NCBI RefSeq assembly: GCF_008710285.1
Contig: NZ_VYQF01000001.1
Location: 1,373,501-1,437,500, forward strand
Length of the DNA stretch: 64,000 bases
Origin: Ginsengibacter hankyongi
GTDB lineage: Bacteria; Bacteroidota; Bacteroidia; Chitinophagales; Chitinophagaceae
Direction: 5' to 3'
Each line of letters starts with the position of its first letter. Position 1 is the stretch's first letter. The notes beneath the pieces are model-generated. The model saw nothing but the letters and a program-made list of their open reading frames with translations, was not told the origin of the DNA and made no database searches. Of this stretch, positions 18,472-28,143 are shown in pieces. Made by a program: the position numbers and the translations under genes.

Positions 18472-19968
18472 ATGTCTCCTGTTGTTTTACTTTCTTTCAT
18501 CATCGGCTATTTTTTAATGCTTATTGTAGTCTCTTATCTCACGTCCAGAAAATCATCGGATAACGCTACTTTTTTTATTGCGAACCGTTCTTCCAGATGG
18601 TATCTTGTTGCGTTTGGAATGATAGGTACCGCACTGAGTGGCGTAACTTTTATTTCTGTTCCCGGCGAGGTTGGAAACCTTGCTGGTTCGCAGTTCAGGT
18701 ACTTCCAATTTGTATTAGGTAACGCCGTTGGCTACTTTGTTGTTGCAGGAATTTTATTACCTCTTTATTATAAAATGCACCTGATTTCAATTTACGAAGT
18801 AATAGAACGAACCTTAGGAAAAGTGAGCCATAAAACTGCGGCAGCAATTTTTTTGATTTCAAGAACTATTGGTTCAGCATTCAGGCTCTATTTGGTGGCA
18901 ATAGTTTTGCAGCGTTTTATTTTCGATGAAATGGGCGTTCCATTTTGGTTAACAATTGTTATCTGTTTATTGCTAATATGGGGATATACTTTCAGAGGCG
19001 GATTAAAAACAATTATCATTACTGATTCACTTCAAACTTTTTTCTTAGTAACCTCAGTGTTTCTTTCCATTTATTTTATTTGCAACAGTTTGCATTTAAA
19101 CATTGGCGAGGCATTTAAAACGGTTAAAGAAAGCAACTATTCAAAAATATTTTTTACTGAGCATTTTTCTACAAACAAATTCCATTTCACCAAGCAATTT
19201 TTAGGAGGAATATTTGTAACGATCGGAATGTTTGGCCTCGACCAGGACTTGATGCAAAAGAACCTGAGTTGCAAGAACTTAAAAGAATCGCAGAAGAATA
19301 TGCTCACATTTACTTTTGTATTTGTGCTCATCAACTTGTTTTTTTTAAGTGTGGGAGCTTTACTATATATCTATGCGAAGAAAATGGGAATTGCCATTCC
19401 TTTGGACACTGTTACCCACCAGCCAAGGACAGATTATTTATTTCCTGAAATTGCTTTAAATCATTTTAAAGGAGTACCCGCCGTTGTATTTATGCTGGGG
19501 CTTACCGCTGCAACCTTTGCCACCACTGACTCCGGGCTTACTGCCTTAACTACTTCTTTTTGTATTGATTTTTTGAATTTTGATAAAAATAAAAATCAAA
19601 GTGAAAAACAAATGGTTAGAAAAAGAACTTATGTGCATGTATTTTTTTCTATACTTATATTACTTGTTATCTTATTATTTAATGCCGTAAATGACGCCTC
19701 AGTTGTAAGTGCAATTTTTAAAGTGGCTACTTATACTTACGGGCCTCTTATTGGTTTATTTGCTTTTTCGTTGTATGCCAAAAAAAGAAACGTACTGGAT
19801 AAAGCAACCCCTGTTATATGTATTTTAGCTCCGTTAGCATGTTTTTTTATTGATAAATATTCAACTGTTTTATTTAACGGGTATGTATTTGCCGAAGAAC
19901 TGATTATTGTAAATGGATTGCTTACTTTCCTGGGGCTTTTATTAATTTCTAAAAAGAAGGCATTGTAA
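18472..19968 (+). CDS. Sodium:solute symporter (SSS family)
   Basis: An inner-membrane secondary transporter of 498 residues with about 13 hydrophobic segments. Family marks: the first helix followed by RKSSDNATFFIANRSSRW, then the conserved VAFGMIGTALSGVTFISVPG, the helix GNAVGYFVVAGILLPLYY, and the sodium-site region AATFATTDSGLTALTTSFCID. Bacteroidota members of this subgroup are usually annotated only as sodium:solute symporters; substrates include sugars, sialic acid and carboxylates, and cannot be told here. The O-methyltransferase gene starts 14 bases after its stop, opening a tight plus-strand run up to 24210. Confidence 0.92.
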   Translation: MSPVVLLSFIIGYFLMLIVVSYLTSRKSSDNATFFIANRSSRWYLVAFGMIGTALSGVTFISVPGEVGNLAGSQFRYFQFVLGNAVGYFVVAGILLPLYYKMHLISIYEVIERTLGKVSHKTAAAIFLISRTIGSAFRLYLVAIVLQRFIFDEMGVPFWLTIVICLLLIWGYTFRGGLKTIIITDSLQTFFLVTSVFLSIYFICNSLHLNIGEAFKTVKESNYSKIFFTEHFSTNKFHFTKQFLGGIFVTIGMFGLDQDLMQKNLSCKNLKESQKNMLTFTFVFVLINLFFLSVGALLYIYAKKMGIAIPLDTVTHQPRTDYLFPEIALNHFKGVPAVVFMLGLTAATFATTDSGLTALTTSFCIDFLNFDKNKNQSEKQMVRKRTYVHVFFSILILLVILLFNAVNDASVVSAIFKVATYTYGPLIGLFAFSLYAKKRNVLDKATPVICILAPLACFFIDKYSTVLFNGYVFAEELIIVNGLLTFLGLLLISKKKAL

Positions 19969-19982
19969 AATTCTCAGACAGA

Positions 19983-20621
19983 ATGGAAATAATAAATACC
20001 GAAGCTGAAGATTACGCAGCAAGATTTACAACACCTACAGATAGTTTATTGCAGGAGATTGAAAAATATACAATAAAAAATCATCCTCACGCAAACATGC
20101 TGAGCGGGCCCATACAAGGGAAACTGCTTGAAATGATGAGCATGATGATTAAGCCAAAAAGAATTTTGGAAATAGGCACATTCATGGGTTACAGCGCTTT
20201 ATGCCTTGTAAAAGGACTTTCTGCCGATGGCCAATTACATACAATTGATATAAGAAAAGAAGACGCCGATATTGCCCGAAATTATTTTAGCAAATCGTTA
20301 TATACCAAACAAATAATTTTACACGTAGGAAATGCGTTGGATATAATTCCAACCTTAAATGAAACCTGGGACTTAATATTTATTGATGCTGACAAGGTAA
20401 ATTATATTAATTATTACGAATTAACTTTGCCGTTGCTGAAAAAAGAAGGATTTATATTGGCTGATAATGTGTTGTTTCATGGAGAAGTGCTCGAAGAAAA
20501 TATTACCGGGAAAAATGCAAAGGCCATTCACGCTTTTAACGAGCACGTGGAAAAAGATAACAGAATACAGCATGTACTGTTGACCGTTAGAGATGGACTG
20601 ATGCTTATTCAGAAAAAGTAA
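19983..20621 (+). CDS. Class I SAM-dependent O-methyltransferase (COMT/CCoAMT type)
   Basis: A 212-residue enzyme of methyltransferase family 3. The SAM-binding motif is RILEIGTFMGYSALCLVKGL, the acidic residue at the end of strand 2 is in LHTIDIRKED, and the metal-binding Asp region is DLIFIDADKVNYINYYEL with LADNVLFHGEV. These are the residues that hold the divalent cation and catechol-like substrate in caffeoyl-CoA/catechol O-methyltransferases, so an aromatic diol substrate is plausible but unproven. Length is normal. It is 14 bases downstream of the symporter gene and 50 bases upstream of the glucosaminidase start. Confidence 0.92.
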   Translation: MEIINTEAEDYAARFTTPTDSLLQEIEKYTIKNHPHANMLSGPIQGKLLEMMSMMIKPKRILEIGTFMGYSALCLVKGLSADGQLHTIDIRKEDADIARNYFSKSLYTKQIILHVGNALDIIPTLNETWDLIFIDADKVNYINYYELTLPLLKKEGFILADNVLFHGEVLEENITGKNAKAIHAFNEHVEKDNRIQHVLLTVRDGLMLIQKK

Positions 20622-20671
20622 AATAAATTTGGTTGTCTTTAATTAAAAGACAATCCTCATCACATTTTTTA

Positions 20672-21838
20672 ATGAAAAAATTAATCTTATTACTAATAAT
20701 TTCCTTTTCCCTTTCGCAAATACTTTGTGCGCAATACATGACGGTGGCTGAATATGTTGCAACCTATAAGGATATTGCTATAAGCGAAATGAAACGCATG
20801 GGCGTACCAGCCGCTATTTCACTGGCGCAGGGAATTTTAGAAACGGAAAACGGCAACAGCGATCTGGTAAAGAAATCAAATAATCATTTTGGTATTAAGT
20901 GCAAAAGCACCTGGACTGCAGAAACCGTTAGTCATGATGATGATGCGCCCGGCGAATGTTTCAGGGCTTATAAAAATGCAGAAGATTCTTACCGGGACCA
21001 TTCCAATTTTTTAAGAAGCAGCGACAGGTACGCCTTTCTTTTTAAGTTTGATCCCCGCGATTATAAAGCGTGGGCTTATGGATTACGGAAAGCTGGTTAT
21101 GCAACCAATCCTAAGTATCCACAAATTCTTATAAAAAATATTGAAGACAATAATTTAGAGCAATACACTTTGGAAGGAATTGGTGAAGTTCCTGTTTTCG
21201 ATGCATCAAAATATAACAATGACCCGGAAGATAAGAGTGTAAATGATGTATTAAAATCAACGGGGCAAAATGATGCTGAGGATAATCTTTCAGAACCTAC
21301 TAAACTCACCATAAATGGAAGCAAGGCTTTGTTTGTTCCCAAAGGAACTTCATTACTTGCCATCGCCTCTCAGAATAATATCAATCTAAGTCGCTTACTC
21401 GAAATAAATGATTTACAAAAAGACGGTTTGCTCGATAAGGATCAATATATTTTTCTTGAAAAAAAACAAAAAGAAGGCGACCGGGATTATTACATAGCCC
21501 AGCAAAATGAGACCTTGTATGATATAGCACAAAAAAACGGGATCATCCTACAAAACCTTTATAATTATAATAATATTACGTCCGCAGATAATATTTATCC
21601 AGGCACTAAAATTCTGCTTCGGCCACCGTTAGTAACGGAAGATTTAAATAAGAATAAGTCAGAAACAAATGCGTCTCCTCCTTCATTAACCGAATCGAGA
21701 ACCCACGAAGTGCAACCGAAAGAAAGCCTTTACGCCATTTCAAAAAAATATGGCGTGTCGGTAACCCAACTTAAAGAATGGAATAATTTAAAAGATAATA
21801 ATCTCCAAGCCGGACAGCAACTCATCATTTCAAAATAA
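20672..21838 (+). CDS. Exported glucosaminidase with three LysM domains
   Basis: A peptidoglycan hydrolase. The ATG at 20672 gives 388 residues with a signal peptide (KKLILLLIISFSLSQILCAQ); the open frame extends 39 bases further but that part lacks signal character. Residues 20-165 are a mannosyl-glycoprotein endo-beta-N-acetylglucosaminidase (FlgJ-like) domain: AISLAQGILETENGNS with the catalytic Glu, SNNHFGIKCK, and YRDHSNFLRSSDRY. Three LysM domains follow, roughly at 219-271, 272-319 and 343-388 (for example HEVQPKESLYAISKKYGVS), which bind glycan strands. It likely acts in the periplasm in cell division or wall remodelling. The hpt gene starts 3 bases after the stop. Confidence 0.93.
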   Translation: MKKLILLLIISFSLSQILCAQYMTVAEYVATYKDIAISEMKRMGVPAAISLAQGILETENGNSDLVKKSNNHFGIKCKSTWTAETVSHDDDAPGECFRAYKNAEDSYRDHSNFLRSSDRYAFLFKFDPRDYKAWAYGLRKAGYATNPKYPQILIKNIEDNNLEQYTLEGIGEVPVFDASKYNNDPEDKSVNDVLKSTGQNDAEDNLSEPTKLTINGSKALFVPKGTSLLAIASQNNINLSRLLEINDLQKDGLLDKDQYIFLEKKQKEGDRDYYIAQQNETLYDIAQKNGIILQNLYNYNNITSADNIYPGTKILLRPPLVTEDLNKNKSETNASPPSLTESRTHEVQPKESLYAISKKYGVSVTQLKEWNNLKDNNLQAGQQLIISK

Positions 21839-21841
21839 CTT

Positions 21842-22378
21842 ATGCCTTTTATTAAAGTACATGATAAAGAATTTATACCTTATTTAAGCGCAGACGAAAT
21901 TGAGCAACAGGTTAAAAGAGTTGCCTCGGAAATTAACCGGGATTATGAGGGAAAGAAACCTTTGTTTATCGCCATTTTAAATGGCGCTTTTATTTTTGCA
22001 GCTGATCTTTTTAAACATATTACTATTGAAGCTGAAATAAGTTTTATAAAACTTGCTTCTTATAAAGGAATAAAAACTTCAGGTCATGTTATCACCGCTA
22101 TAGGCCTTGATGCTGACCTTCATAAAAGAGAAGTAATTATTATTGAAGATATTGTTGATACCGGCAAAACATTATATCACTTTTTGCCTCAATTAGAACA
22201 TCAAAACCCAACCTCTTTAAAAATTGCTTCACTTTTGCATAAGCCTGATGCTTTACAACATCCATTGAAAATCGATTATTTGGGCTTTAATATCCCCAAT
22301 AAATTCGTGATAGGTTATGGATTGGACTATGATGGTTTGGGGCGAAATATTAAAGAGATATACCAATTAGTTGAATAG
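21842..22378 (+). CDS. hpt: Hypoxanthine phosphoribosyltransferase
   Basis: Purine salvage: transfers phosphoribose from PRPP to hypoxanthine or guanine. The 178-residue protein has the PRPP-binding loop VIIIEDIVDTGKT at residues 98-110, the flexible loop region LASYKGIKTSGHV, the N-terminal PPi-binding LFIAILNGAFIFAADL, and the base-contact segment NKFVIGYGLDYDGLGRN near the C-terminus. All are canonical. It begins 3 bases after the glucosaminidase stop, so it is almost certainly translated from the same message. Confidence 0.95.
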   Translation: MPFIKVHDKEFIPYLSADEIEQQVKRVASEINRDYEGKKPLFIAILNGAFIFAADLFKHITIEAEISFIKLASYKGIKTSGHVITAIGLDADLHKREVIIIEDIVDTGKTLYHFLPQLEHQNPTSLKIASLLHKPDALQHPLKIDYLGFNIPNKFVIGYGLDYDGLGRNIKEIYQLVE

Positions 22379-22452
22379 AATTTAACGTTCATTTTTTTAG
22401 AAGATTTTGCGGCTTTGATGATAAGCATATATCTTACAAAATAAACAACCCT

Positions 22453-24210
22453 TTGCCAAAAGTAATTTTTACTTTTTTCTTTTTAGCCCTGGTTTGCCAC
22501 ACTACTGCACAACATTATATCAGGGGCGATGTAAAGGATGAAAAAAATCAGCCATTACAGAATGTAAAAATTTATATGCCGGCCACCCGCTCATTATTTT
22601 ATAGTGGTATTACCGGTGGTTTTGGTATTCCCAGTTCGCGTTTATACGACTCCCTTATTTTTTCTGCAGAAGGCTATGAAACAAGAGCATTAAAAATTAG
22701 AACCGATGCATACCAGGAGATAACATTGAAAATGCTGACAACCTCCGTTAGTACGCAAAAACAAAAGCTGGTTTCTCTCACAATCGGCTCCGAAGGACAC
22801 TTGTACCCTACTGCATATTATGATAATGAAAGCTACAGCAGCATTATTGAAAATGATTTTATAAAAGCAGGCAATAACCATACTACTGCTTTTGCGATGC
22901 GTATTGATAAGGCATCTTACAGCAACGTACGAAGATTTATTAACCAGGATAGCAAAGTTCCGCCGGATGCAGTTCGCATAGACGAAATGCTCAATTACTT
23001 TAATTTTAATTATAAAGAACCGGATGGTAAAAATGTTTTCCGGATAGAATCGCAGGTAACCGATTGCCCGTGGAACAACCAGCATCAACTTTTATTTCTC
23101 AATCTTTCAGGCAGGAAACTCAATCTCGATAAAGTTCCCCCTTCTAATCTTGTTTTTTTGATAGATGTTTCTGGTAGTATGGATCTTCCAAACCGGTTGC
23201 CTTTATTAAAAGAAGCGTTTCGGTTACTGGTAAATAATCTCAGGCAAAAAGATACGGTTTCAATTGTAACGTATGGGGGAACGGTAGGTGTATTGTTACA
23301 ACCAACAAGTGGCGATCAAAAAGAAAAAATTACCAAAGCAATTGAACAGCTTGTTGCCTCTGGCGATACACCGGGAGAAGCTGCCATACGTTCGGCCTAT
23401 AAACTTGCTGAGTCTACATTTATAAAAGGCGGAAACAATCGCATTATCCTTGCAACAGATGGAGATTTTAATATTGGGCAAACGACTGAAAAAGAATTGG
23501 AGGAATTAATAACTAAAGAACGACAGACGGGAGTTTACCTCACTTGCCTTGGCGTGGGAATGGGAAATTATAAAGATTCAAAAATTGAAATATTGGCCAA
23601 AAAAGGAAATGGAAACTTTGCCTATTTAGATGATATAAGGGAGGCTGAAAAAGTATTGGTTACTGAATTTACACAAACGCTTTATTCAATTGCTAACGAT
23701 GTGCACCTAACGGTAAATTTTAATGCTGATGTGGTAAAAGAATACAGGCTCATTGGGTATGATAACAAACGGAATGTACTTGCCGAAAAAGGCGATGAAC
23801 TAGAGGGTGGTGAAATAGGAGCAGGCACAGGCAATACAGCCGTATTTGAAATAGTGCCTGAAAATAAGGACAGCATTAAACCCCTTAAACCGTATTTTGC
23901 AAATGTTACCTTGCATTACAGGTTACCTGCAGATACCACAGGAGTCTTCATTACGCATATCTGTTCACAAAATTATCTGCCTTTTGATTCAATATCGAAC
24001 AGCCTTAAATTTGCATCCGCCGTTACCATGTTTGGATTAAAATTGCGTGAATCGCAATACATACCCGACATTGAATGGGATGATATCAAAAATATTGCCG
24101 TGTCATCGGCCAAGCCCGGCGATTATCTTGAAAATGAACTTACCAGTTTAATCGATAAATGCAAAGTGATTTATTACGAGAAGAAAAAGAAGAGAAAGCG
24201 AAAGGAATAA
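22453..24210 (+). CDS. Exported von Willebrand factor A protein (YfbK-like) with N-terminal carboxypeptidase-regulatory-like domain
   Basis: A 585-residue protein. The start is a TTG at 22453; it is chosen because it yields a normal signal peptide (VIFTFFFLALVCHTTAQ), and no ATG does. Residues 20-85 look like a CarboxypepD_reg beta-sandwich (GDVKDEKNQPLQNVKIYMPA). Then comes the YfbK-type N-terminal segment (TAFAMRIDKASYSNVRRFI), a vWA domain with an intact metal site (DVSGSM at 238-243, later LATDGDFNIG) and the C-terminal DUF3520-like part. The very C-terminus is basic (EKKKKRKRKE). E. coli YfbK is a lipoprotein of unknown role; the function here is equally unknown, probably protein binding in the periplasm or on the surface. 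Convergent with dnaJ, 5 bases apart. Confidence 0.9.
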   Translation: MPKVIFTFFFLALVCHTTAQHYIRGDVKDEKNQPLQNVKIYMPATRSLFYSGITGGFGIPSSRLYDSLIFSAEGYETRALKIRTDAYQEITLKMLTTSVSTQKQKLVSLTIGSEGHLYPTAYYDNESYSSIIENDFIKAGNNHTTAFAMRIDKASYSNVRRFINQDSKVPPDAVRIDEMLNYFNFNYKEPDGKNVFRIESQVTDCPWNNQHQLLFLNLSGRKLNLDKVPPSNLVFLIDVSGSMDLPNRLPLLKEAFRLLVNNLRQKDTVSIVTYGGTVGVLLQPTSGDQKEKITKAIEQLVASGDTPGEAAIRSAYKLAESTFIKGGNNRIILATDGDFNIGQTTEKELEELITKERQTGVYLTCLGVGMGNYKDSKIEILAKKGNGNFAYLDDIREAEKVLVTEFTQTLYSIANDVHLTVNFNADVVKEYRLIGYDNKRNVLAEKGDELEGGEIGAGTGNTAVFEIVPENKDSIKPLKPYFANVTLHYRLPADTTGVFITHICSQNYLPFDSISNSLKFASAVTMFGLKLRESQYIPDIEWDDIKNIAVSSAKPGDYLENELTSLIDKCKVIYYEKKKKRKRKE

Positions 24211-24215
24211 TTTTT

Positions 24216-25391
24216 TTAGCTAAATGTTTCTCTTATTTTTTCCCAGAAACTTTTATCATTTTTATCTGGCTTGGGTTTGAAATTTTCGCTTTGCATCATT
24301 TTATCCAGCGATTGCTTTTCTTCGGCCGAAACAACTTGTGGCGTCCATACATTAACGTGAATAAGCTGGTCGCCTTTTTCATGCGAATTTATTGAGGGAA
24401 AACCCTTGCCTTTAAGGCGGAAAATTTTTCCGCTCTGTGTGCCGGGAGGAATTTTAATCTTTGCCCTTCCATCTATAGTCGGCACTTCTGCATTGGTTCC
24501 AAAAACCGCATCGGGAAATGAAATATATAAATCGAAAGCCACATTCAGCCCTTCTTTGTGCAACTGGGGATGTGCTTCTTCTTCTATCAAAATAATAAGG
24601 TCGCCCGGGCCGCCACCGCGCTCACCCATGTTTCCCTTTCCGCTCATGCTTAGCTGCATGCCTTCCTGGACACCAGCAGGAATTTCTAACGTAACAGTTT
24701 CTTCACCATACATTCTTCCTTCCCCTTTGCAGGTAGTGCATTTGCTGGTAATTACAGAGCCTTCGCCATTGCAGGTAGGGCAGGTAGTTACCGTTTGCAT
24801 TTGTCCTAAAAAAGTATTTTGCACCCGGCGCACCTGGCCATTTCCACCACAGGTACTGCAGGTTTGCATACTATTCTTATCCTTTGCCCCGGAACCGCCG
24901 CAGGTGTTGCAGGCAATGTATTTTTTCACTTTTATAGTTTTGCTGGCACCCTTGGCTATCTCTTCATAATTCACTTTAATTTTTACCCTCAGGTTGCTTC
25001 CCCTCGTTCCTTTGCTTCTGCCTCCTGAGCGACCGCTGCTCCTGCCGCCCCCGCCAAAAAAACCACCAAAAACATCTTCGCCAAAGATATCACCGAATTG
25101 GCTGAAGATATCGTCCATGTTCATGCCTTGCCCTGAAAAGCCGCCACCACCGCCACGACCGGAGCTGAAGGCGCTGTGGCCAAACCTGTCATATTGTGCT
25201 CTTTTATCAGGATCGCTCAATACTTCATAGGCTTCCGCAGCTTCTTTAAATTTATCTTCAGCGGTATGATCACCGGGGTTCCTGTCCGGGTGATGTTGCA
25301 TAGCCACTTTGCGATAAGCTTTTTTAATTTCATCCGCTGCGGCGGATTTGCTTACGCCTAGAATTTCGTAGTAATCTCTTTTTGAAGCCAT
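24216..25391 (-). CDS. dnaJ: Chaperone protein DnaJ
   Basis: The Hsp40 co-chaperone that delivers unfolded proteins to DnaK and stimulates its ATPase. The ATG at 25391 gives 391 residues starting [15 protein letters not shown]; a start 12 bases upstream is possible but unusual for the family. Domains in order: J domain with HPD ([10 protein letters not shown]), Gly-rich linker with [12 protein letters not shown] and [13 protein letters not shown], four zinc-finger repeats [32 protein letters not shown], then the substrate-binding C-terminal domains. It is downstream of grpE in the same direction, 90 bases away, with a hairpin in the gap. Confidence 0.97.
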   Translation of the reverse strand: MASKRDYYEILGVSKSAAADEIKKAYRKVAMQHHPDRNPGDHTAEDKFKEAAEAYEVLSDPDKRAQYDRFGHSAFSSGRGGGGGFSGQGMNMDDIFSQFGDIFGEDVFGGFFGGGGRSSGRSGGRSKGTRGSNLRVKIKVNYEEIAKGASKTIKVKKYIACNTCGGSGAKDKNSMQTCSTCGGNGQVRRVQNTFLGQMQTVTTCPTCNGEGSVITSKCTTCKGEGRMYGEETVTLEIPAGVQEGMQLSMSGKGNMGERGGGPGDLIILIEEEAHPQLHKEGLNVAFDLYISFPDAVFGTNAEVPTIDGRAKIKIPPGTQSGKIFRLKGKGFPSINSHEKGDQLIHVNVWTPQVVSAEEKQSLDKMMQSENFKPKPDKNDKSFWEKIRETFS

Positions 25392-25423
25392 TGAACTTAC
25401 CATACAATTTATTGTGAACTGCT

Positions 25424-25464
25424 TAAAACAAAACCATCAACCGTTGCAGTTACCGGCTGATGGT
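25424..25464 (-). terminator. Hairpin in the grpE-dnaJ gap (terminator or attenuator)
   Basis: On the minus strand ACCATCA and TGATGGT (25433-25464) form a 7-base stem, extended after one mismatch by CCG/CGG, with a 10-base loop, followed by TTTTGTTTT. That is the form of an intrinsic terminator placed between two co-directional chaperone genes, so it may reduce dnaJ relative to grpE or mark separate units. Confidence 0.6.
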
Positions 25465-25481
25465 GCTTTAGTCAGGAACTT

Positions 25482-26057
25482 TTATTTTCCTATAACGACT
25501 TTGGCAAATCGTATCAATTTATCATTGAGGTAATACCCTTTCTCAATTTCATCAACCACCTTACCTTTTAAATTTTTATCATCAACAGGTATCTCTGTAA
25601 TAGCTTCGTGTTTTTCCACATCAAAATCGGTATGAAGACTTTCCATTGCTTTAAGGCCTTGCGCCTGCAAAGTTTTCCTAAGCTTATTAAATACTAATTG
25701 TACACCCTCCTTAATTTGCTCCGCATCATCTGTTTGCTGCAATTGCTTTTCAGCACGGTCGCAATCATCTAACACCTGCAGCATTGAAACGATCACTTCT
25801 CTTCCCGCCGTTTGAATCAATTCAATACGTTCTTTAGAAGTACGTCTTTTATAATTATCAAACTCAGCAAATAAGCGCACGTATTTATCTTTCTGCTCTT
25901 CCAGTTCTTCCCTGAGTTTTTGTTTTGTTTCATCGGGAACCAGGGGTTCAGCAACATCTTCCAGATCAATATTATTATTTTCATCTGTCGAAAAATCCTG
26001 TGCTTCTACCTGATTTTCCATTTCAGTGTTTTCTTTATGCTTTTTATTTTTGTCCAT
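25482..26057 (-). CDS. grpE: Nucleotide exchange factor GrpE
   Basis: Exchanges ADP for ATP on DnaK. The 191-residue protein has an acidic disordered N-terminus, a long coiled coil (KQKLREELEEQKDKYVRLFA, EFDNYKRRTSKERIEL) and the C-terminal beta domain (GLKAMESLHTDFDVEKHEAI, then GYYLNDKLIRFAKVVIGK), which carries the GrpE signature. Length is normal. It is preceded by a well-formed promoter at 26075-26104 and followed by dnaJ. dnaK is not in the window. Confidence 0.96.
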   Translation of the reverse strand: MDKNKKHKENTEMENQVEAQDFSTDENNNIDLEDVAEPLVPDETKQKLREELEEQKDKYVRLFAEFDNYKRRTSKERIELIQTAGREVIVSMLQVLDDCDRAEKQLQQTDDAEQIKEGVQLVFNKLRKTLQAQGLKAMESLHTDFDVEKHEAITEIPVDDKNLKGKVVDEIEKGYYLNDKLIRFAKVVIGK

Positions 26058-26074
26058 TTTTTAAAAATTGGCTG

Positions 26075-26104
26075 CAAAGGTAGCATTGTCAAACTTTTTG
26101 CCAA
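26075..26104 (-). promoter_or_regulatory. Promoter of grpE-dnaJ
   Basis: On the minus strand TTGG (from 26104) is followed after 19 bases by TACCTTTG (26082 to 26075), the best match in the window to the Bacteroidota promoter TTTG-N19-TAnnTTTG. Transcription would start near 26068, about 10 bases before the grpE ATG. No CIRCE-type inverted repeat was seen nearby. Confidence 0.65.
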
Positions 26105-26258
26105 TAATAAATATTAGACAAATTGACACAGGAACTCTTAAAGAAAAGAAAAAATTGCTGTTATTCGAGTCGATATGCAGCGAAAAATTTTTAAGCGTAC
26201 CTTATTATTTATAATATTCTTTTTATAAAGTTTGGTAATTTTAGTAACGATTTATTAT

Positions 26259-27542
26259 ATGGAAACTTACGGTAAAATATTACTGATTGCTATGCCTGTT
26301 TTCCTGGCTTTGGTTCTACTAGAAAAATGGTATGGCTGGTACAAGGGGAAAGATACCGTGCGGCAAATGGATATGATTTCCAGCCTCAGTTCCGGCATTA
26401 CCAATGTAACCAAAGATGTACTGGGCCTCAGCGTAGTAATTATTAGTTACGAATGGCTCGTTAATAAAATTGCAGTCATTCATCTTACGCCTGTCGTTTG
26501 GGTATATGTCGCTGCTTTTATTGCCTTAGATTTTGCGGGCTATTGGGTACATCGCATTGAACACCGATTCAATATTTTCTGGAACTTACATATTATTCAC
26601 CACAGCAGCGAGGAGTTTAACCTTGCCTGTGCACTTAGGCAAAGCATTGCTGAAATAGTGAAAGTATTTACCGTTTTTTTAATTCCCGCTGCATTACTGG
26701 GCGTTCCAGCAAAAGTAATTGCAATTGTGGCGCCCATCCAGTTATTTGCACAGTTCTGGTATCATACCCAACATATAAATAAGATGGGCTGGCTGGAAAA
26801 GGTTATTGTAACTCCATCGCATCATCGGGTACACCATGCAATAAATAAAGAATATATTGATAAAAATTTTTCCCAGATTTTTATTATATGGGATAAATTA
26901 TTTGGCACCTTCCAGCAGGAATTACAAGGTGTCCCACCAGTGTACGGTATTACACGGCCTGCAAGAACATGGAATCCGATAAAAATAAATTTCATTCATG
27001 CATGGCTTTTAATAAAAGATGCGTGGCATACAAAAGGATGGAAGGATAAGTTTAAAATTTGGCTGATGCCAACCGGTTGGAGGCCCGCTGACGTTGCTGA
27101 AAAATTTCCTGTTTATAAAATCGACAATGTTTACCATTTCGAAAAATATGCTCCCGAATCTTCAAATGAGTTGGTAGTTTGGTCGTGGACACAATTAACG
27201 ATATTGCTGATTGCAACGAGTTATCTTTTTGCAAATATTGCCGCCATCGGTTCACCGGGATTCTTCGTGTACGGCCTTTTTATTTTCCTGAGTGTTTATT
27301 CATTTACAGAACTTATGGACCGCAAGCGATTTGCACTTTTATGGGAAATTTTAAAAAATATCCTGGGTGTCTTTATTATTTATAAAACAGGTGGATGGTT
27401 TTCAAATTCTCCATCCGTTATACAACTTAATATACCCATTTTATCTTGGCTGCTATTATCCACCTTCATAACTGCATGGTTTGTTTTTATTGAATTTAAA
27501 CCAGCAAAAGCTCCGCGTTTTTTTATCACTCAAAACGATTAG
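26259..27542 (+). CDS. Sterol desaturase / fatty acid hydroxylase family membrane protein
   Basis: A 427-residue integral membrane di-iron oxygenase-family protein. The ATG at 26259 is preferred; the frame opens 27 bases earlier at a GTG-like position without added conserved sequence. The histidine boxes are HRIEHRFN, HIIHHSSEEFN, and HHRVHH with a further His in WYHTQHINKMG, matching the 8-His pattern of the fatty acid hydroxylase superfamily. Several hydrophobic helices flank them, and an extra C-terminal membrane part of about 120 residues (WTQLTILLIATSYLFANIAA and on) is present, as in alkylglycerol monooxygenase-like relatives. Substrate is a lipid of unknown kind. Lone gene. Confidence 0.9.
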   Translation: METYGKILLIAMPVFLALVLLEKWYGWYKGKDTVRQMDMISSLSSGITNVTKDVLGLSVVIISYEWLVNKIAVIHLTPVVWVYVAAFIALDFAGYWVHRIEHRFNIFWNLHIIHHSSEEFNLACALRQSIAEIVKVFTVFLIPAALLGVPAKVIAIVAPIQLFAQFWYHTQHINKMGWLEKVIVTPSHHRVHHAINKEYIDKNFSQIFIIWDKLFGTFQQELQGVPPVYGITRPARTWNPIKINFIHAWLLIKDAWHTKGWKDKFKIWLMPTGWRPADVAEKFPVYKIDNVYHFEKYAPESSNELVVWSWTQLTILLIATSYLFANIAAIGSPGFFVYGLFIFLSVYSFTELMDRKRFALLWEILKNILGVFIIYKTGGWFSNSPSVIQLNIPILSWLLLSTFITAWFVFIEFKPAKAPRFFITQND

Positions 27543-27627
27543 TTAAAGAATAGTTATAAGTAAATTATCCCTTTCACTTTCATACTTTTTGACGTCTAAT
27601 AAAAAGAAAATAAAAAACACTTTTAGT

Positions 27628-28095
27628 ATGAAAACATTATTAATATTATTAGTATCAACTGGCCTTGCATTTGGCGCTTCTGCGCAGGTAAGAGTTGATC
27701 ATGATCGTGACGGTTATCATCATAGCTACAGGCCAGGAACAAGAATAATTGTTTCACCTTCAGTTGGATTCGGCTGGGGTTACGGCGCTCCGTATCCGTA
27801 TTATGGTTATCCCGGCTACGGCTACCCGTTTGGTTATCCCTATGATTATCCCGCCCCGTATGAGTATAGAGGAACGCCTTACAAATTAGCTTTGCAAATT
27901 CAATCTATTAAGCTTGACTATAAAAATCAAATAAGAGACGCAAGGCACAATAAAAGTATGAGCCATACGCAAAGAAGAGAAGAAATTCGCAGGCTCAAAA
28001 CTGAGCGGGACCAGGCAATCATTAGTGCCCAACAAAATTTCAGGTATGGGAACAGTAATAACCGTAACTATGACCGAAATAATAACCAGGAATAA
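27628..28095 (+). CDS. Small exported protein with Tyr/Gly/Pro-rich segment, unknown function
   Basis: The ATG at 27628 gives 155 residues with a signal peptide (KTLLILLVSTGLAFGASAQ). The mature protein starts with a His/Asp-rich stretch (VDHDRDGYHHSYRPG), then a low-complexity Tyr-Gly-Pro repeat (GWGYGAPYPYYGYPGYGYPF), then a charged helical part (DYKNQIRDARHNKSMSHTQR, REEIRRLKTERDQAII) and an Asn/Arg-rich tail. This build is common among Bacteroidota periplasmic or envelope proteins of unknown role, some metal or stress linked; no function can be assigned. A strong terminator follows the stop. Confidence 0.75.
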   Translation: MKTLLILLVSTGLAFGASAQVRVDHDRDGYHHSYRPGTRIIVSPSVGFGWGYGAPYPYYGYPGYGYPFGYPYDYPAPYEYRGTPYKLALQIQSIKLDYKNQIRDARHNKSMSHTQRREEIRRLKTERDQAIISAQQNFRYGNSNNRNYDRNNNQE

Positions 28096-28143
28096 AATAC
28101 AATTGCCACATAAAGGCCAGTAATGATTGAAAGAGTAAATACA

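Noticed and set aside
24406-25230. Long plus-strand frames rich in Pro and Ser
   Set aside because: They are the complement of dnaJ; the proline runs arise from its Gly-rich linker codons.
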